Assembly (NCBI RefSeq): GCF_009363615.1
Contig: NZ_CP045386.1
Coordinates: 62,001 to 126,000 of the forward strand
DNA: 64,000 bases
Direction of reading: 5' to 3'
DNA from: Ruegeria sp. THAF33
Lineage (GTDB): Bacteria > Pseudomonadota > Alphaproteobacteria > Rhodobacterales > Rhodobacteraceae
Made by a program: the position numbers and the translations under genes. The notes under the pieces were generated by a model that saw only the letters and a program-made list of their open reading frames with translations, was not told where the DNA came from and searched no databases. Of this stretch, positions 33,505 to 42,199 are shown piece by piece; position 1 is the stretch's first letter; every line of letters begins with the position of its first letter.

Positions 33505-35358
33505 ATGAAACACCTGATAGCGTCCACACTACTTTGCGCATTGCCCGTGATCGCGGATGCCACGGCGATTGAAGAATCTCCTTGGGCTCCGCGCGCTGCC
33601 GCGTATCGACTGACCTTGTTCATGGGAAATCTAACCCCGGTTCCCTGGGATGAAATTGAGAGGAGTTGGACTTCGCCCGCACCTGGCAGTGACATTCAGG
33701 TCGCTCCCTTGTCACGCGTCTCCGGCAACGAAGCGATTGCGATCAACCAAGCTATGAAAGCCGAAGATCGGCAGGCGCTGTTTGAAGCAAGCACAACTGC
33801 CATTGCTGAGGGAATTCTGCGCCATTTGGATGTCGCAAAGACCGCGCTGGGTCAGCCTGAAGCGGCACGCGAGGTCGCGCAAGCGGCTGCTCTGTTCCGC
33901 GCATTCGAGGATGGTATCAAGGCTGCAGACACGTCGGCGTCTCGCGATCTGGGCCGGGCATGGTTGGTTCTGAACTCCACCCTTGGCAGCGCAGGAGTAC
34001 TGGGCAATGGCGCACAAACAGTGGATGTCGACCAATTTGCAGAAGCTCAGGCCACTATTGTTGCCTATATTCGTGCCAACTATCTGCCATCCGAGTATGC
34101 CCAACGCGACAAGTTAACACCGCTGCCTGAAACAGTAGTTCTTTCAGGCGAACAAATCACAATGCCCGCCACGCTGCCGCCAGGGTCGAACATCGGAGAT
34201 CAGGCGCAGCTGCCGCGGCTGGTTCTTCAGTTTGAAGAGGCGGGTGAGGATGAGGCCAATCTACCGCTGGTGGCCTATGGAGATATGCTGTTCGACAGCC
34301 CTGAAATCTTCGGCGGCCCGGCGCGCGAGTTGGGCATCGCCTGCTCGACCTGCCACAACCGCTCCGACGTGAACCGGGATTTCTTCATTCCGGGCCTTTC
34401 ATCCCATCCAGGTGGGATGGATGTGGACGGTTCGTTCTTCAATCCAATGTTCAATGACCGGACCGATGATCACTTGGACACGCCTTCCATGCGTGGCATC
34501 CGCTTTACCGCACCTTATGGCCGCGACGGGCGCGAACCAAGCCTGCGCCGGTTCATCCGAAATGTGATTGTGACCGAGTTCGCGGGAAAGGAACCAACGC
34601 CGTTCCAGCTGGATGCGCTGGAAGCCTATGTCAAACAGTTCGACTTCCTTCCCAACCCAAAGATCGACCGGTACGGCAAGCTGACCGATCTGGCTTCGGA
34701 CGACGCCAAGCGCGGAGAGGTGCTGTTCAACACCAAATTTGCCGGACTTGGTGACAAATCCTGCGCTTCGTGTCACACGCCTGACCGTCAGTTCCGCGAT
34801 GGTCTGACCTACGACATGGGCAGCGCTGAACCACCATTCCCCGGGGGCACGGCTACGGCGTTCGAAACCCCGACACTGCTCAACGTCAATTTCACTGCAC
34901 CTTACATGCATGACGGATCGCTGCCGACGCTGGCCAGCGTTGTTGACTGGTTCAATGACACCAAGAATTTGGGGTTGGACGAAGCACAGCGCGCAGACCT
35001 GACTGCCTATGTCGAAGCCGTTGGCGACGGTGAAGACCCCTATCAAGTATTCGAAGGCCGTGACAGCGTATTCCGCTTGTCCTGGGAAGAACTGACAACA
35101 TTCGCCAGCACGCTCGATACCCTGCTGCCTATGCAGGATGCTGAAAACATAGCGGTTCTGATCGACACGGTAGCTCCTGATCTGGCGACGGATGCCAGTG
35201 TCATGGTCAATCAGAACGCCAAGCCCGAAATCTACGAATTCGCTGCCATCCTGCGAGCGGTTGGCGATGCCAGCGCCGAAGGAAACTGGACCGAAGCCAC
35301 CCGCCAATGGGAGCTGTTCAAGGCCATGCAGGCCGAAATTGACGAGAGGATGTTCTGA
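33505..35358 (+). CDS. Diheme cytochrome c peroxidase-like protein with long N-terminal extension
   Basis: 617 residues from ATG 33505, giving a signal peptide (MKHLIASTLLCALPVIADA). Two heme motifs, CSTCH (280-284) and CASCH (420-424), lie in a MauG/CcpA-type module with VAYGDMLFDSPEIFG and PTLLNVNFTAPYMHDGSLPTL. The first 260 residues before heme 1 are an extension absent from ordinary 330-residue peroxidases, and about 100 residues follow the module. It is directly followed by a three-gene ABC transporter and preceded by the MntR box. It may detoxify peroxide or change the redox state of a transported metal; inferred. Confidence 0.87.
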   Translation: MKHLIASTLLCALPVIADATAIEESPWAPRAAAYRLTLFMGNLTPVPWDEIERSWTSPAPGSDIQVAPLSRVSGNEAIAINQAMKAEDRQALFEASTTAIAEGILRHLDVAKTALGQPEAAREVAQAAALFRAFEDGIKAADTSASRDLGRAWLVLNSTLGSAGVLGNGAQTVDVDQFAEAQATIVAYIRANYLPSEYAQRDKLTPLPETVVLSGEQITMPATLPPGSNIGDQAQLPRLVLQFEEAGEDEANLPLVAYGDMLFDSPEIFGGPARELGIACSTCHNRSDVNRDFFIPGLSSHPGGMDVDGSFFNPMFNDRTDDHLDTPSMRGIRFTAPYGRDGREPSLRRFIRNVIVTEFAGKEPTPFQLDALEAYVKQFDFLPNPKIDRYGKLTDLASDDAKRGEVLFNTKFAGLGDKSCASCHTPDRQFRDGLTYDMGSAEPPFPGGTATAFETPTLLNVNFTAPYMHDGSLPTLASVVDWFNDTKNLGLDEAQRADLTAYVEAVGDGEDPYQVFEGRDSVFRLSWEELTTFASTLDTLLPMQDAENIAVLIDTVAPDLATDASVMVNQNAKPEIYEFAAILRAVGDASAEGNWTEATRQWELFKAMQAEIDERMF

Positions 35359-36218
35359 TGCTGTCGCGCCGCAATTTTCTGGTCGCTGCAGCCGCATCTG
35401 TAGCCCTGCCCGTAATGGCCGCAACTGATCAGGGGCTGAAGCTGGCCTTCATCCCGCAGGAGAACCCCGAAAAGCTGTTGGGTGATATCAACATCATCAC
35501 AGGCTGGCTTTCCGAGCAGATGGGTGTTCCGGTCACGGGGTTTGTGACGTTTGACCACGCAGCCGCCGTCGAGGCGCTGCGCAACGGTGATGCCGATATC
35601 TCGTTCATGGGAGCGTTGCCCTTTGTGTTGGCCGAGGACCAGATCGGTGCCGTACCGCTCTTGTCCGAGGTTTATCGCGGGCAACCCAGCTATTCGGGCC
35701 GCGTCTTCGTGCGACGTGACAGCGGTATCGAAACGCTGGCCGATCTCCGGGGACGTGACATTGCCTTTTCCGATCCGGTCTCGGAATCCGGTTACATCTA
35801 TCCGCTTGATCTGTTTGTGCGCGCCGGGCTGTTCTCGGGCACAGGCGATGCTGACAGTTTTTTCGGGCAGAAGTTCTTTGCCGGTGGTTATCAGCAAGCG
35901 ATGCAGGCCATGGCCAACGGACTGGTCGATGCGGCAGGCGCAAGCCAGTATGCCGATCTCTATCTGACACCGGATCAGCAGGCCGAGGTCAAGGTGCTGG
36001 CGGAATCAGAACAAATTCCCAGCCACGCAATCATCGCCCGCCCTGACCTGGACGCTGGGCTGCAGGCGAAGTTCATTGAAACCATGCTGCGCCTCAACGA
36101 GAGTGAGAACCGTCACCTGCTCACCTACCTCTATGGCCCGGACGGCTATCTCCCTGCTGATCCATCGGTTTACGAAGGCGTACGCGAGACTGCGCGGCGG
36201 TATGGGTTTCTGAAATGA
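35358..36218 (+). CDS. PhnD-family periplasmic binding protein
   Basis: 286 residues; leader MLSRRNFLVAAAASVALPVMA is twin-arginine-like. PhnD features: LKLAFIPQENPEKLLGDINIITGWLSEQMGVPVTGFVTFDHAAAVEALRNGDADISFMGALPFVLA. The start codon overlaps the stop of the cytochrome gene (TGATG), indicating coupling. Family members bind phosphonate, phosphite or phosphate, but the MntR box and cytochrome coupling leave a metal or metal complex possible. Confidence 0.88.
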   Translation: MLSRRNFLVAAAASVALPVMAATDQGLKLAFIPQENPEKLLGDINIITGWLSEQMGVPVTGFVTFDHAAAVEALRNGDADISFMGALPFVLAEDQIGAVPLLSEVYRGQPSYSGRVFVRRDSGIETLADLRGRDIAFSDPVSESGYIYPLDLFVRAGLFSGTGDADSFFGQKFFAGGYQQAMQAMANGLVDAAGASQYADLYLTPDQQAEVKVLAESEQIPSHAIIARPDLDAGLQAKFIETMLRLNESENRHLLTYLYGPDGYLPADPSVYEGVRETARRYGFLK

Positions 36219-36985
36219 ACCCTGTGATTTCACTCAACGCGGTATCGCAGCACTTTGCCAGTGCGGCAGCTCTTGCAGATGTTTCACTGTCGGTGCAGCC
36301 GGGTGAAAGTGTCGCGCTACTCGGTCCTTCGGGTGCGGGCAAATCAACGTTGCTGGCGTTGTTGGATGGTCGTTCGAGCGGTTGGCAGGGCGAGGCCCAG
36401 GTGCTGGGCAAGTCACTTTTGGCAACAGGAATTCCATCCCGCGAGGACCGTGCCAATATCGGCTTTGTCTTCCAGGAATTCGCATTGGTTGATCGGCAGA
36501 GTGTCTATCAGAATGTGATGAACGGTCGGATGGGCCGGATGAATATCTGGTCCTCACTCTGGGGGCGGTTCCGGGAAGAGGACCATATGTGCGTGACACG
36601 GGCGCTTCAGGATACGGGGCTGTCCGATCTGGCAAGCCGCCGTGCCGATCAGTTGTCGGGTGGACAACGGCAGCGCGTTGCGATTGCCAGATGTCTGGCA
36701 CAAGAACCCGAGTTGATCCTTGCGGATGAGCCCGTCAGCAATTTGGACCCTGCTCACGCAGAACGCATTCTGAGCCTGATCACCAGCTCTGCACGTAGCC
36801 GCGAAATCGGCGTCATTTTCAGCTCGCATCAGCCCGACCTGTCACGCCGCTTTGCTGAGCGCATCATAGGCCTGCGAGATGGCGTGGTATTGTTCGACAA
36901 ACCGTCGGCTCAGTTGACCAGCGGGGACATCGATGAACTGTATCACGGTGCCGGTGTCACATCGGGGCTGCGTGTAGTCAGTTGA
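36215..36985 (+). CDS. PhnC-like ABC transporter ATP-binding protein
   Basis: 256 residues with Walker A GPSGAGKS (37-44), signature LSGGQRQRVAIARCLAQ and Walker B LILADEPVSNLDP. The Q-loop (FVFQEFALVDRQSVYQNVMNGRMG) and a DRQSVYQNV block are typical of the phosphonate type (PhnC). Overlaps the binding-protein gene by ATGA and the permease gene by four bases. Energises import by the permease that follows. Confidence 0.9.
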   Translation: MNPVISLNAVSQHFASAAALADVSLSVQPGESVALLGPSGAGKSTLLALLDGRSSGWQGEAQVLGKSLLATGIPSREDRANIGFVFQEFALVDRQSVYQNVMNGRMGRMNIWSSLWGRFREEDHMCVTRALQDTGLSDLASRRADQLSGGQRQRVAIARCLAQEPELILADEPVSNLDPAHAERILSLITSSARSREIGVIFSSHQPDLSRRFAERIIGLRDGVVLFDKPSAQLTSGDIDELYHGAGVTSGLRVVS

Positions 36986-37728
36986 TGGGTCGATCCGTCA
37001 TTTGGGTCATGCTGGTGCTGGCGATCCTGTGGTCGCTGACCAGCGGAGATATGGGATTGGGCAAGCTGCCAGGCGCGGGACCCCGTCTGGCAGAGTTTTT
37101 GGGGCGTATGATCCCACCTGACCTGTCCGTTTGGCGCGAGGTTCTGACCGGGCTGGCGGAGACTCTGAGGATCGCCATTCTGGGAACATTGTTCGCCGTG
37201 ATCCTGTCGGTGGGACTGGCCGTTTTGGCCTCTGAAACTATGGTACCACCAGCGATCTGGCGTCCCGTCCGTGCCTTGCTTGCGGTTATCCGGTCGATCC
37301 CGCTGATCCTGGTCGCTATGCTAATGGTGGGCGCTGTTGGGTTGGGTCCGCTTCCCGGTATACTGGCAATCACATTTCACGCGACCGGCATGTTGGCAAA
37401 GTTCTATGCAGAAGCCATCGACAATGTTGCCACCGCTCCTGTGGCGGCGCTTGAAAGCGCAGGGGCCAACAGAATTCAACAGTTGCGTTGGGCAATCTGG
37501 CCGCAGATGGCGCCTGTGATCATGCGCGATACCGTATTTCGGTTTGAGCTAAATCTGCGCGAAAGCCTGATACTGGGCATTGTCGGTGCAGGTGGCATTG
37601 GGTTGTATGTGCAAACCTATGTACGGTCGTTTCAGTATGAAAAGGCTGCGACCGTGACGTTGGCAATCATTGTTCTGGTTTTATTGTCAGAGGCGCTGAA
37701 TATGGCCTTGCAAAAACGGTTCAACTAA
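36982..37728 (+). CDS. PhnE-like ABC transporter permease
   Basis: 248 residues with about six transmembrane helices and the EAA loop (EAIDNVATAPVAALESAGANRIQQLRWAIWPQMAP). The C-terminal ESLILGIVGAGGIGLYVQTYVRSFQYEKAATV is characteristic of PhnE. A single permease, so a homodimer is expected. Last gene of the operon, followed by a weak hairpin at 37751-37779. Confidence 0.9.
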   Translation: MMGRSVIWVMLVLAILWSLTSGDMGLGKLPGAGPRLAEFLGRMIPPDLSVWREVLTGLAETLRIAILGTLFAVILSVGLAVLASETMVPPAIWRPVRALLAVIRSIPLILVAMLMVGAVGLGPLPGILAITFHATGMLAKFYAEAIDNVATAPVAALESAGANRIQQLRWAIWPQMAPVIMRDTVFRFELNLRESLILGIVGAGGIGLYVQTYVRSFQYEKAATVTLAIIVLVLLSEALNMALQKRFN

Positions 37729-37750
37729 GCCGGAATTTCCCAATTCTCTA

Positions 37751-37779
37751 AAGAAAAGGCTCGTGTCTTTCCTTTTCTT
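37751..37779 (+). terminator. Weak hairpin after the PhnDCE-like operon
   Basis: AAGAAAAGG (37751-37759) pairs with CCTTTTCTT (37771-37779), an 11-base loop, 23 bp after the permease stop. The stem is AT-rich, so efficiency is doubtful. Confidence 0.4.
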
Positions 37780-37926
37780 CCATCGCGGTTGAAGGTTGGA
37801 TGCTTCGCTTGAAACCGGGCCGGTGTAGCCTGCTACACACGCCCTCGCGCTGGTTTGTTAAGGCCTCAAGCTTGCTAGATTGAAAATCGCCTGCGTTGAG
37901 GAAAATTCTTGGTGCCAATCTAGCGT

Positions 37927-38688
37927 TCAAACGGATTCACCGGAGTTGCCATGGGAATGTGTTGCCGAAACATTTGCCACCAGCCTGCCAGTGCGTAGTG
38001 CTCTTACACGTGCGTTCATCCAATGCCTCACGACGACTCGGTACATCAGTTCACGAAAAAAGCCAAAGTTCTGCCTGTGACGGACATAAAAGGAGTCAGG
38101 TGAGTCAAAGTCCCCAAAATCCTGCACGATGCCGTTTCTTTGAATGTATGTGTCACGGCCTTCCCATTCGACCTGGGGATCGCTCAGGCAATCCGTCCCC
38201 ACACCATACCCACACAGGCTTTCTGTTTTGGGAAATGTCTGCTGCAACACGCGTAAGAAAAGCTCATCCAGAATAAAGCCTTCCAGCTTTAGCCACGTAC
38301 CCTCTGCTTCGACTTCAACCCATGAATGCACAATCTCCGTCGGCGCCATCGGATAGAAAAGCTCGGGAACCACACCCCTCTGCAACTCTTTGTGGATCGT
38401 AAAGCCATGCAAACGGCATCGGATACCGCTGCCGCGAAACAGTGCCATCAGAAGAGTGCCCTTGGTATTGCATTGCCCATAGCCATTGGCGAGTACCTCT
38501 GATGCCGGGATATCGTCTGCACGGTTGTAACCAAAGGCAATCTCGTTACGCACGAAATCATAAATAGCGCCAATTCGATCCAAGACAGGCAGATCGGGCC
38601 AGCGCCGTTCCGTTATGAGTCCCAAAATTGCGGGTGTTTCAAAATCAAGCAGAGGTGTGGCGGTTAGCAACGGGTCTCGGTTCAGCAT
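37927..38688 (-). CDS. Transglutaminase-like (cysteine protease fold) protein under MerR-type promoter
   Basis: 253 residues, no signal peptide. Catalytic Cys73 in NGYGQCNTKGTLLMALFR and His121 in IVHSWVEVEAEGTWLKLEGFILD define a transglutaminase-like domain; an Asp completes the triad nearby. The promoter at 38719-38749 has a 19-bp spacer with a MerR-family dyad, and the divalent-metal MerR gene stands just upstream on the same strand. The link to metal stress is novel to me; substrate is unknown. Confidence 0.82.
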   Translation of the reverse strand: MLNRDPLLTATPLLDFETPAILGLITERRWPDLPVLDRIGAIYDFVRNEIAFGYNRADDIPASEVLANGYGQCNTKGTLLMALFRGSGIRCRLHGFTIHKELQRGVVPELFYPMAPTEIVHSWVEVEAEGTWLKLEGFILDELFLRVLQQTFPKTESLCGYGVGTDCLSDPQVEWEGRDTYIQRNGIVQDFGDFDSPDSFYVRHRQNFGFFRELMYRVVVRHWMNARVRALRTGRLVANVSATHSHGNSGESV

Positions 38689-38718
38689 TTGGTCTCTCGT
38701 CGAATCAACTCAGAAAGA

Positions 38719-38749
38719 CTTGTAATTGCTACAGTGACTATAGCTTCAA
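38719..38749 (-). promoter_or_regulatory. MerR-type promoter of the transglutaminase gene
   Basis: On the minus strand: -35 TTGAAG (38744-38749), 19-bp spacer, -10 TACAAG (38719-38724). The spacer holds the dyad GCTATAG-tca-CTGTAGC (38728-38744). The over-long 19-bp spacer is the hallmark of MerR-activated promoters. Confidence 0.7.
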
Positions 38750-38785
38750 GGGGCTAATTCCAGTTCGCAACGACGCTGCCCAGGG

Positions 38786-39214
38786 TTACGCGCCGATTTC
38801 TTCGTGATCAGTAAGACATTCGGAATGATCGCGCAGAACTTCGAGTACACGACAATCCGAGGTGTTGCCGCCACTGCATTCATGCACCATGCGCTCCAGC
38901 TCGGTCCGCAACGCTTCCAGCCGCGCCATTCTTTGCTCAATCTGTTTGAGTTGCCGGCGCGCGATACTGTCGGCTTCATGACAGGGGCGATCCGGATCGT
39001 CGGACAAATCAAGCAGTTCGCGTATCGCCTCAAGCGAAAACCCCAGTTGGCGGGCGTGACGGATAAAAGCCAGGCGATCCAATTCGGTATGGCCATAACG
39101 CCGCTGGCCACCTTCGGTGCGCCCCGGTTCCGGCATAAGTCCGATCTGCTCGTAGTAGCGGATCGTCTGAACCTTGGTTCCGGTCTTTTTTCCAAGCGTT
39201 CCGATCGTCAGCAT
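38786..39214 (-). CDS. MerR-family divalent-metal regulator (ZntR/CadR/PbrR-like)
   Basis: 142 residues. N-terminal HTH (MLTIGTLGKKTGTKVQTIRYYEQIGLMPEPGRTEGGQRRYG), coiled-coil dimer helix, and metal-site cysteines C78, C113, C121 plus C133 (PCHEAD, HECSGGNTSDC). C78-C113 spacing of 35 and the loop between C113 and C121 fit sensors of Zn, Cd or Pb. Stop lies 37 bp before the MerR-type promoter of the transglutaminase gene, and matching dyads precede three other units in the island, so it is the candidate regulator of all four. The sensed metal is not decided. Confidence 0.85.
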   Translation of the reverse strand: MLTIGTLGKKTGTKVQTIRYYEQIGLMPEPGRTEGGQRRYGHTELDRLAFIRHARQLGFSLEAIRELLDLSDDPDRPCHEADSIARRQLKQIEQRMARLEALRTELERMVHECSGGNTSDCRVLEVLRDHSECLTDHEEIGA

Positions 39215-39323
39215 CTGGGTCTCCTTGCAAAGTTACAGCTTATGTAGGTTCAGGTCAGCACCGCACAATAGCACCTTCCAGCCGGTGGACCTGTGACACC
39301 CAGCCGCAGGCTCGAAATCACCT

Positions 39324-39354
39324 TTGAACCTCTAGCAGGTAGAGGGTGTACACG
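39324..39354 (+). promoter_or_regulatory. MerR-type promoter of the Sco/Dsb/PCuAC operon
   Basis: -35 TTGAAC (39324-39329), 19-bp spacer, -10 TACACG (39349-39354); dyad CCTCTAG-cag-GTAGAGG at 39329-39345. Predicted start of transcription near 39360 decides that the first gene cannot start at the ATG at 39293. Confidence 0.72.
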
Positions 39355-39391
39355 CCGTTCTGAACCAAGAATCGCAGGCGGACGGCTAACT

Positions 39392-39991
39392 TTGAAACTG
39401 ACTGTATTTCAGAAAATCTTATGGGTGCTGGCTGGTGTCGCAACGGCGGCATTTGCCTATCTGATGTTGTGGTCAGATAACAGATCCGTGCGGACCGAAG
39501 AAGGTTCTGTCCCGTTCGAGGCCAGGTTCGAACTGACAGATCACTCTGGTGTTGTCCGTACTCAGAACGACTTTGCGGGCAAGTGGATGTTGGTGTTTTT
39601 TGGGTTCACCAACTGCCCGGACGTTTGCCCTACAACACTGTCCGAGGTGGCAGCAGTGCAGGAAGGCCTGGGAACCCAATCAAACCAAGTGCAACCCATC
39701 TTCATTTCAATTGACCCCGAACGCGACACTCCGGCCGTCTTGGCCGAGTATGTACCACTTTTCGATGCGGGGATCATTGGACTTACAGGCACGTCAGAAC
39801 AGATAGCGCAAACGTCCAAGACTTTTCCGATATTCTACGAACGGATCGAACAAGCCGCTGCACCGGACGGATACACGATGGGGCATACCTCTCATCTGTT
39901 TCTGTTCAATGAGGACGCTGGATTCGTTCAGTCCTGGTCATATGGCACGCCTCCCGAAGAAATTCTTGCGGATCTGAAACAGAGACTCTGA
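39392..39991 (+). CDS. SCO1/SenC family protein (copper chaperone/thiol reductase)
   Basis: 199 residues from TTG 39392. The frame is open from 39293, but that part lies upstream of or within the MerR-type promoter. One N-terminal membrane helix (KILWVLAGVATAAFAYLML), then a thioredoxin-like domain with FTNCPDVCPTTLSEV and the distal copper His in MGHTSHLFLFNE. Sco proteins deliver or reduce copper centres of oxidases. First of a six-gene operon with DsbB, DsbA, PCuAC, a second Sco and an M23 protein. Confidence 0.85.
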   Translation: MKLTVFQKILWVLAGVATAAFAYLMLWSDNRSVRTEEGSVPFEARFELTDHSGVVRTQNDFAGKWMLVFFGFTNCPDVCPTTLSEVAAVQEGLGTQSNQVQPIFISIDPERDTPAVLAEYVPLFDAGIIGLTGTSEQIAQTSKTFPIFYERIEQAAAPDGYTMGHTSHLFLFNEDAGFVQSWSYGTPPEEILADLKQRL

Positions 39992-39996
39992 GCACC

Positions 39997-40419
39997 ATGT
40001 CCTGGTTTTCCAAAGATACACTTCTCGGCCTGGCCTGGGCGATTGCCCTGGTTGCTTCTCTTTCTGTTCTGTTCATTGGAGAGATCCTGGGGCAGACGCC
40101 CTGTGTGCTGTGCTGGTTCCAGCGCGCGTTCATGTTCCCATTGGCGATCGTACTGGGGCTTGGCCTGTGGTGGCAGGACCAGAACGTGGGCCGTTACGGG
40201 ATAGCACTGGCATTGGGGGGCGCTGCTGTCGCCTTGTGGCACATGGGCCTGTATGCCGGTCTGATCCCCGAAAAAATCCAACCATGCTCAGCTAGCGGTC
40301 CGTCCTGCACGGACGCAAATCAAACTGTTTTGGGCGTCCCGATTCCGCTGATGGCGCTCGTTTCATTCGCGCTAATCGGCGTTCTGTGCGCCCTTTCACT
40401 CAAGGAGAAACAAGTATGA
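39997..40419 (+). CDS. Disulfide bond formation protein B (DsbB family)
   Basis: 140 residues, four transmembrane helices. First Cys pair in CVLCWFQRAF after helix 1 and second pair in the loop CSASGPSC, the electron path from DsbA to quinone. It is followed by a DsbA-like gene with an ATGA overlap, a dedicated DsbA/DsbB pair inside a metal-response operon. Confidence 0.88.
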   Translation: MSWFSKDTLLGLAWAIALVASLSVLFIGEILGQTPCVLCWFQRAFMFPLAIVLGLGLWWQDQNVGRYGIALALGGAAVALWHMGLYAGLIPEKIQPCSASGPSCTDANQTVLGVPIPLMALVSFALIGVLCALSLKEKQV

Positions 40420-41075
40420 ACAGACGAGGCCTGATTTTGTCCGTTCTCGCATTTGGTGGCGCTGGTTTTGGAGCCGCCTCCTGGTACGTGAACCGCCCGG
40501 CTGCTTCAGGCAACACCGAGCCTGTCGCACCCGAAATCGCTGAAACACTTATCCGTTCTTACTCGCCTGTTCTCGGCCCTAAAGACGCACCGGTTACAAT
40601 TGTCGAATTTTTCGATCCGGCTTGTGAAGCCTGCCGTGCCTTTCATCCGGTCGTGAAGGACATCATGGCACAGCATGGAGACGCCGTGCGCGTTGTGATC
40701 CGGTACACCCCTTTCCATGGCGAAGGCTCAGAGGAGGCGATCCGCGTGCTTGAAGCGGCACGCATGCAGGGGGTCTTTGAACCGGTCCTGGAAGCCGTGC
40801 TGCGAGAGCAGCCCAAATGGGCCGCGCATGGTGCGCCTGAGCCTGGTCTTATTATTCGAATTGCAGCAGCGGCGGGACTGGATGCCGATGCAGCGCAGGC
40901 ACAAATGCTCGCGCCCCAGACAGTCGGTGTTCTTAATCAGGATCGCGCTGATGTCGAAGCAGTCGGTATACGGCAAACTCCGACATTCTTCGTCAATGGC
41001 AAATCTCTGGATCCGTTTGGTGAGGCTGAATTGAGACGTCTGGTCGCTGCAGAAGTTGCAGCACTGCAAAGCTGA
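40416..41075 (+). CDS. DsbA-family thiol:disulfide oxidoreductase
   Basis: 219 residues from ATG 40416. N-terminal signal anchor (RRGLILSVLAFGGAGFGAASW), active site FFDPACEACRAFHP with C-x-x-C, and cis-Pro in TPTFFVNG. Insertion helical domain between them. The CEAC pair differs from CPHC of DsbA, so redox potential may differ. Start overlaps the DsbB stop; oxidises or isomerises periplasmic thiols during metal stress, inferred from operon. Confidence 0.88.
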   Translation: MNRRGLILSVLAFGGAGFGAASWYVNRPAASGNTEPVAPEIAETLIRSYSPVLGPKDAPVTIVEFFDPACEACRAFHPVVKDIMAQHGDAVRVVIRYTPFHGEGSEEAIRVLEAARMQGVFEPVLEAVLREQPKWAAHGAPEPGLIIRIAAAAGLDADAAQAQMLAPQTVGVLNQDRADVEAVGIRQTPTFFVNGKSLDPFGEAELRRLVAAEVAALQS

Positions 41076-41093
41076 GCAGTAGCGAGAGGTACT

Positions 41094-41573
41094 ATGAGAC
41101 TCACTACAAAAAATACACTTCTGGCAGGTGTGCTTGCCGCATTCGGCACCACTGCCATTCTATCGGCACCGGTACTGGCAGGGGGCGACGATGTTGTCGT
41201 TGAAGATGCCTGGTCGCGGGCCTCTATCGGCACCAACCGGCCGGGTGCCGCGTACATGACGATCCGCAACACCAGTGATGAGGTCGTCACACTGACCTCT
41301 ATCCGCACCGATCTTGCGATGATGCCCGAGATCCACCAGACATCGACCAATGCAGAGGGCGTTAGTTCCATGGCACCAGCTGGCGAGCTGGAAATTGCGC
41401 CCGGTGGTTCCGTCGCGCTTGAGCCCGGCGGGCTGCATGCAATGCTTATGCGGCTGCAACGCCCGATGACTGAAGGCGAGAGTTTTGCGCTGACCCTGAT
41501 CTTTGCCGATGGAGCAGAAAAGACCGTCAACATACCGATATTCGGTATTGCTGCACGAGGCCCAGAGAACTGA
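41094..41573 (+). CDS. PCuAC-type periplasmic copper chaperone
   Basis: 159 residues with signal peptide ending near VLAGG. Copper motif H-M...M...HxM: EIHQTSTNAEGVSSM and GGLHAMLMRLQRPM. PCuAC proteins carry Cu(I) to cytochrome oxidase, often with Sco. The stop overlaps the following Sco gene by one base (TGATG). Presence with two Sco genes indicates copper centre assembly or protection. Confidence 0.9.
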   Translation: MRLTTKNTLLAGVLAAFGTTAILSAPVLAGGDDVVVEDAWSRASIGTNRPGAAYMTIRNTSDEVVTLTSIRTDLAMMPEIHQTSTNAEGVSSMAPAGELEIAPGGSVALEPGGLHAMLMRLQRPMTEGESFALTLIFADGAEKTVNIPIFGIAARGPEN

Positions 41574-42199
41574 TGCAGCGGCGACGTGTTCTCACATTTG
41601 GGGCTGCTGGAATTGGCGCAATCGGCCTGACACTCTTTGTCGGATGGTGGCAAGTGGATGGGCCGGGAGCGGCTCAATCAGATCGCCTTCGTCCCCTTGC
41701 GTTGTCGGGCATGAACTTTCGCATGGTTGATCACGAAGGGACCCCCGTCACCCCGCAATCGCTGGTCGGACGTGCAACAATGGTGTTCTTCGGCTTTACC
41801 TACTGCCCGGATGTTTGCCCGACGACTCTTTCGGATATTTCCCTCTGGCTGGATGATCTGGGCAATGACGCGGACGAATTGAACGTCGTGTTCATAACCG
41901 TAGACCCTGAAAGGGACACGGTCGATGCCATGACCGATTATGTCAGCTACTTTCATCCAGCTATTCGCGGTTGGGTCGGCGTTTCGGACCAAATCGCGCA
42001 AGCCGCAGACGACTTTCGCGCCACTTATGAAAAAGTTCCTATGGAAGATGGCGACTACACAATGAACCACACCGCAAGTGTTTTTCTGTTTAACCCCACA
42101 GGCGAATTTGTCAGCACCATCGACTATCATGAGCAGAGAGAGTTTGCTGTACCCAAGATCCGCCGCGCTTTGAAAAGTGGAGCGGATACAACATCATGA
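41573..42199 (+). CDS. Second SCO1/SenC family protein
   Basis: 208 residues; N-terminal membrane anchor (TFGAAGIGAIGLTLFVGWW), copper site FTYCPDVCPTTLSDI and distal His in MNHTASVFLFNPTGEF. About half identical by eye to the Sco protein at 39392. Two Sco paralogues in one operon may divide delivery and thiol reduction. Overlaps the M23 gene by four bases. Confidence 0.9.
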   Translation: MQRRRVLTFGAAGIGAIGLTLFVGWWQVDGPGAAQSDRLRPLALSGMNFRMVDHEGTPVTPQSLVGRATMVFFGFTYCPDVCPTTLSDISLWLDDLGNDADELNVVFITVDPERDTVDAMTDYVSYFHPAIRGWVGVSDQIAQAADDFRATYEKVPMEDGDYTMNHTASVFLFNPTGEFVSTIDYHEQREFAVPKIRRALKSGADTTS

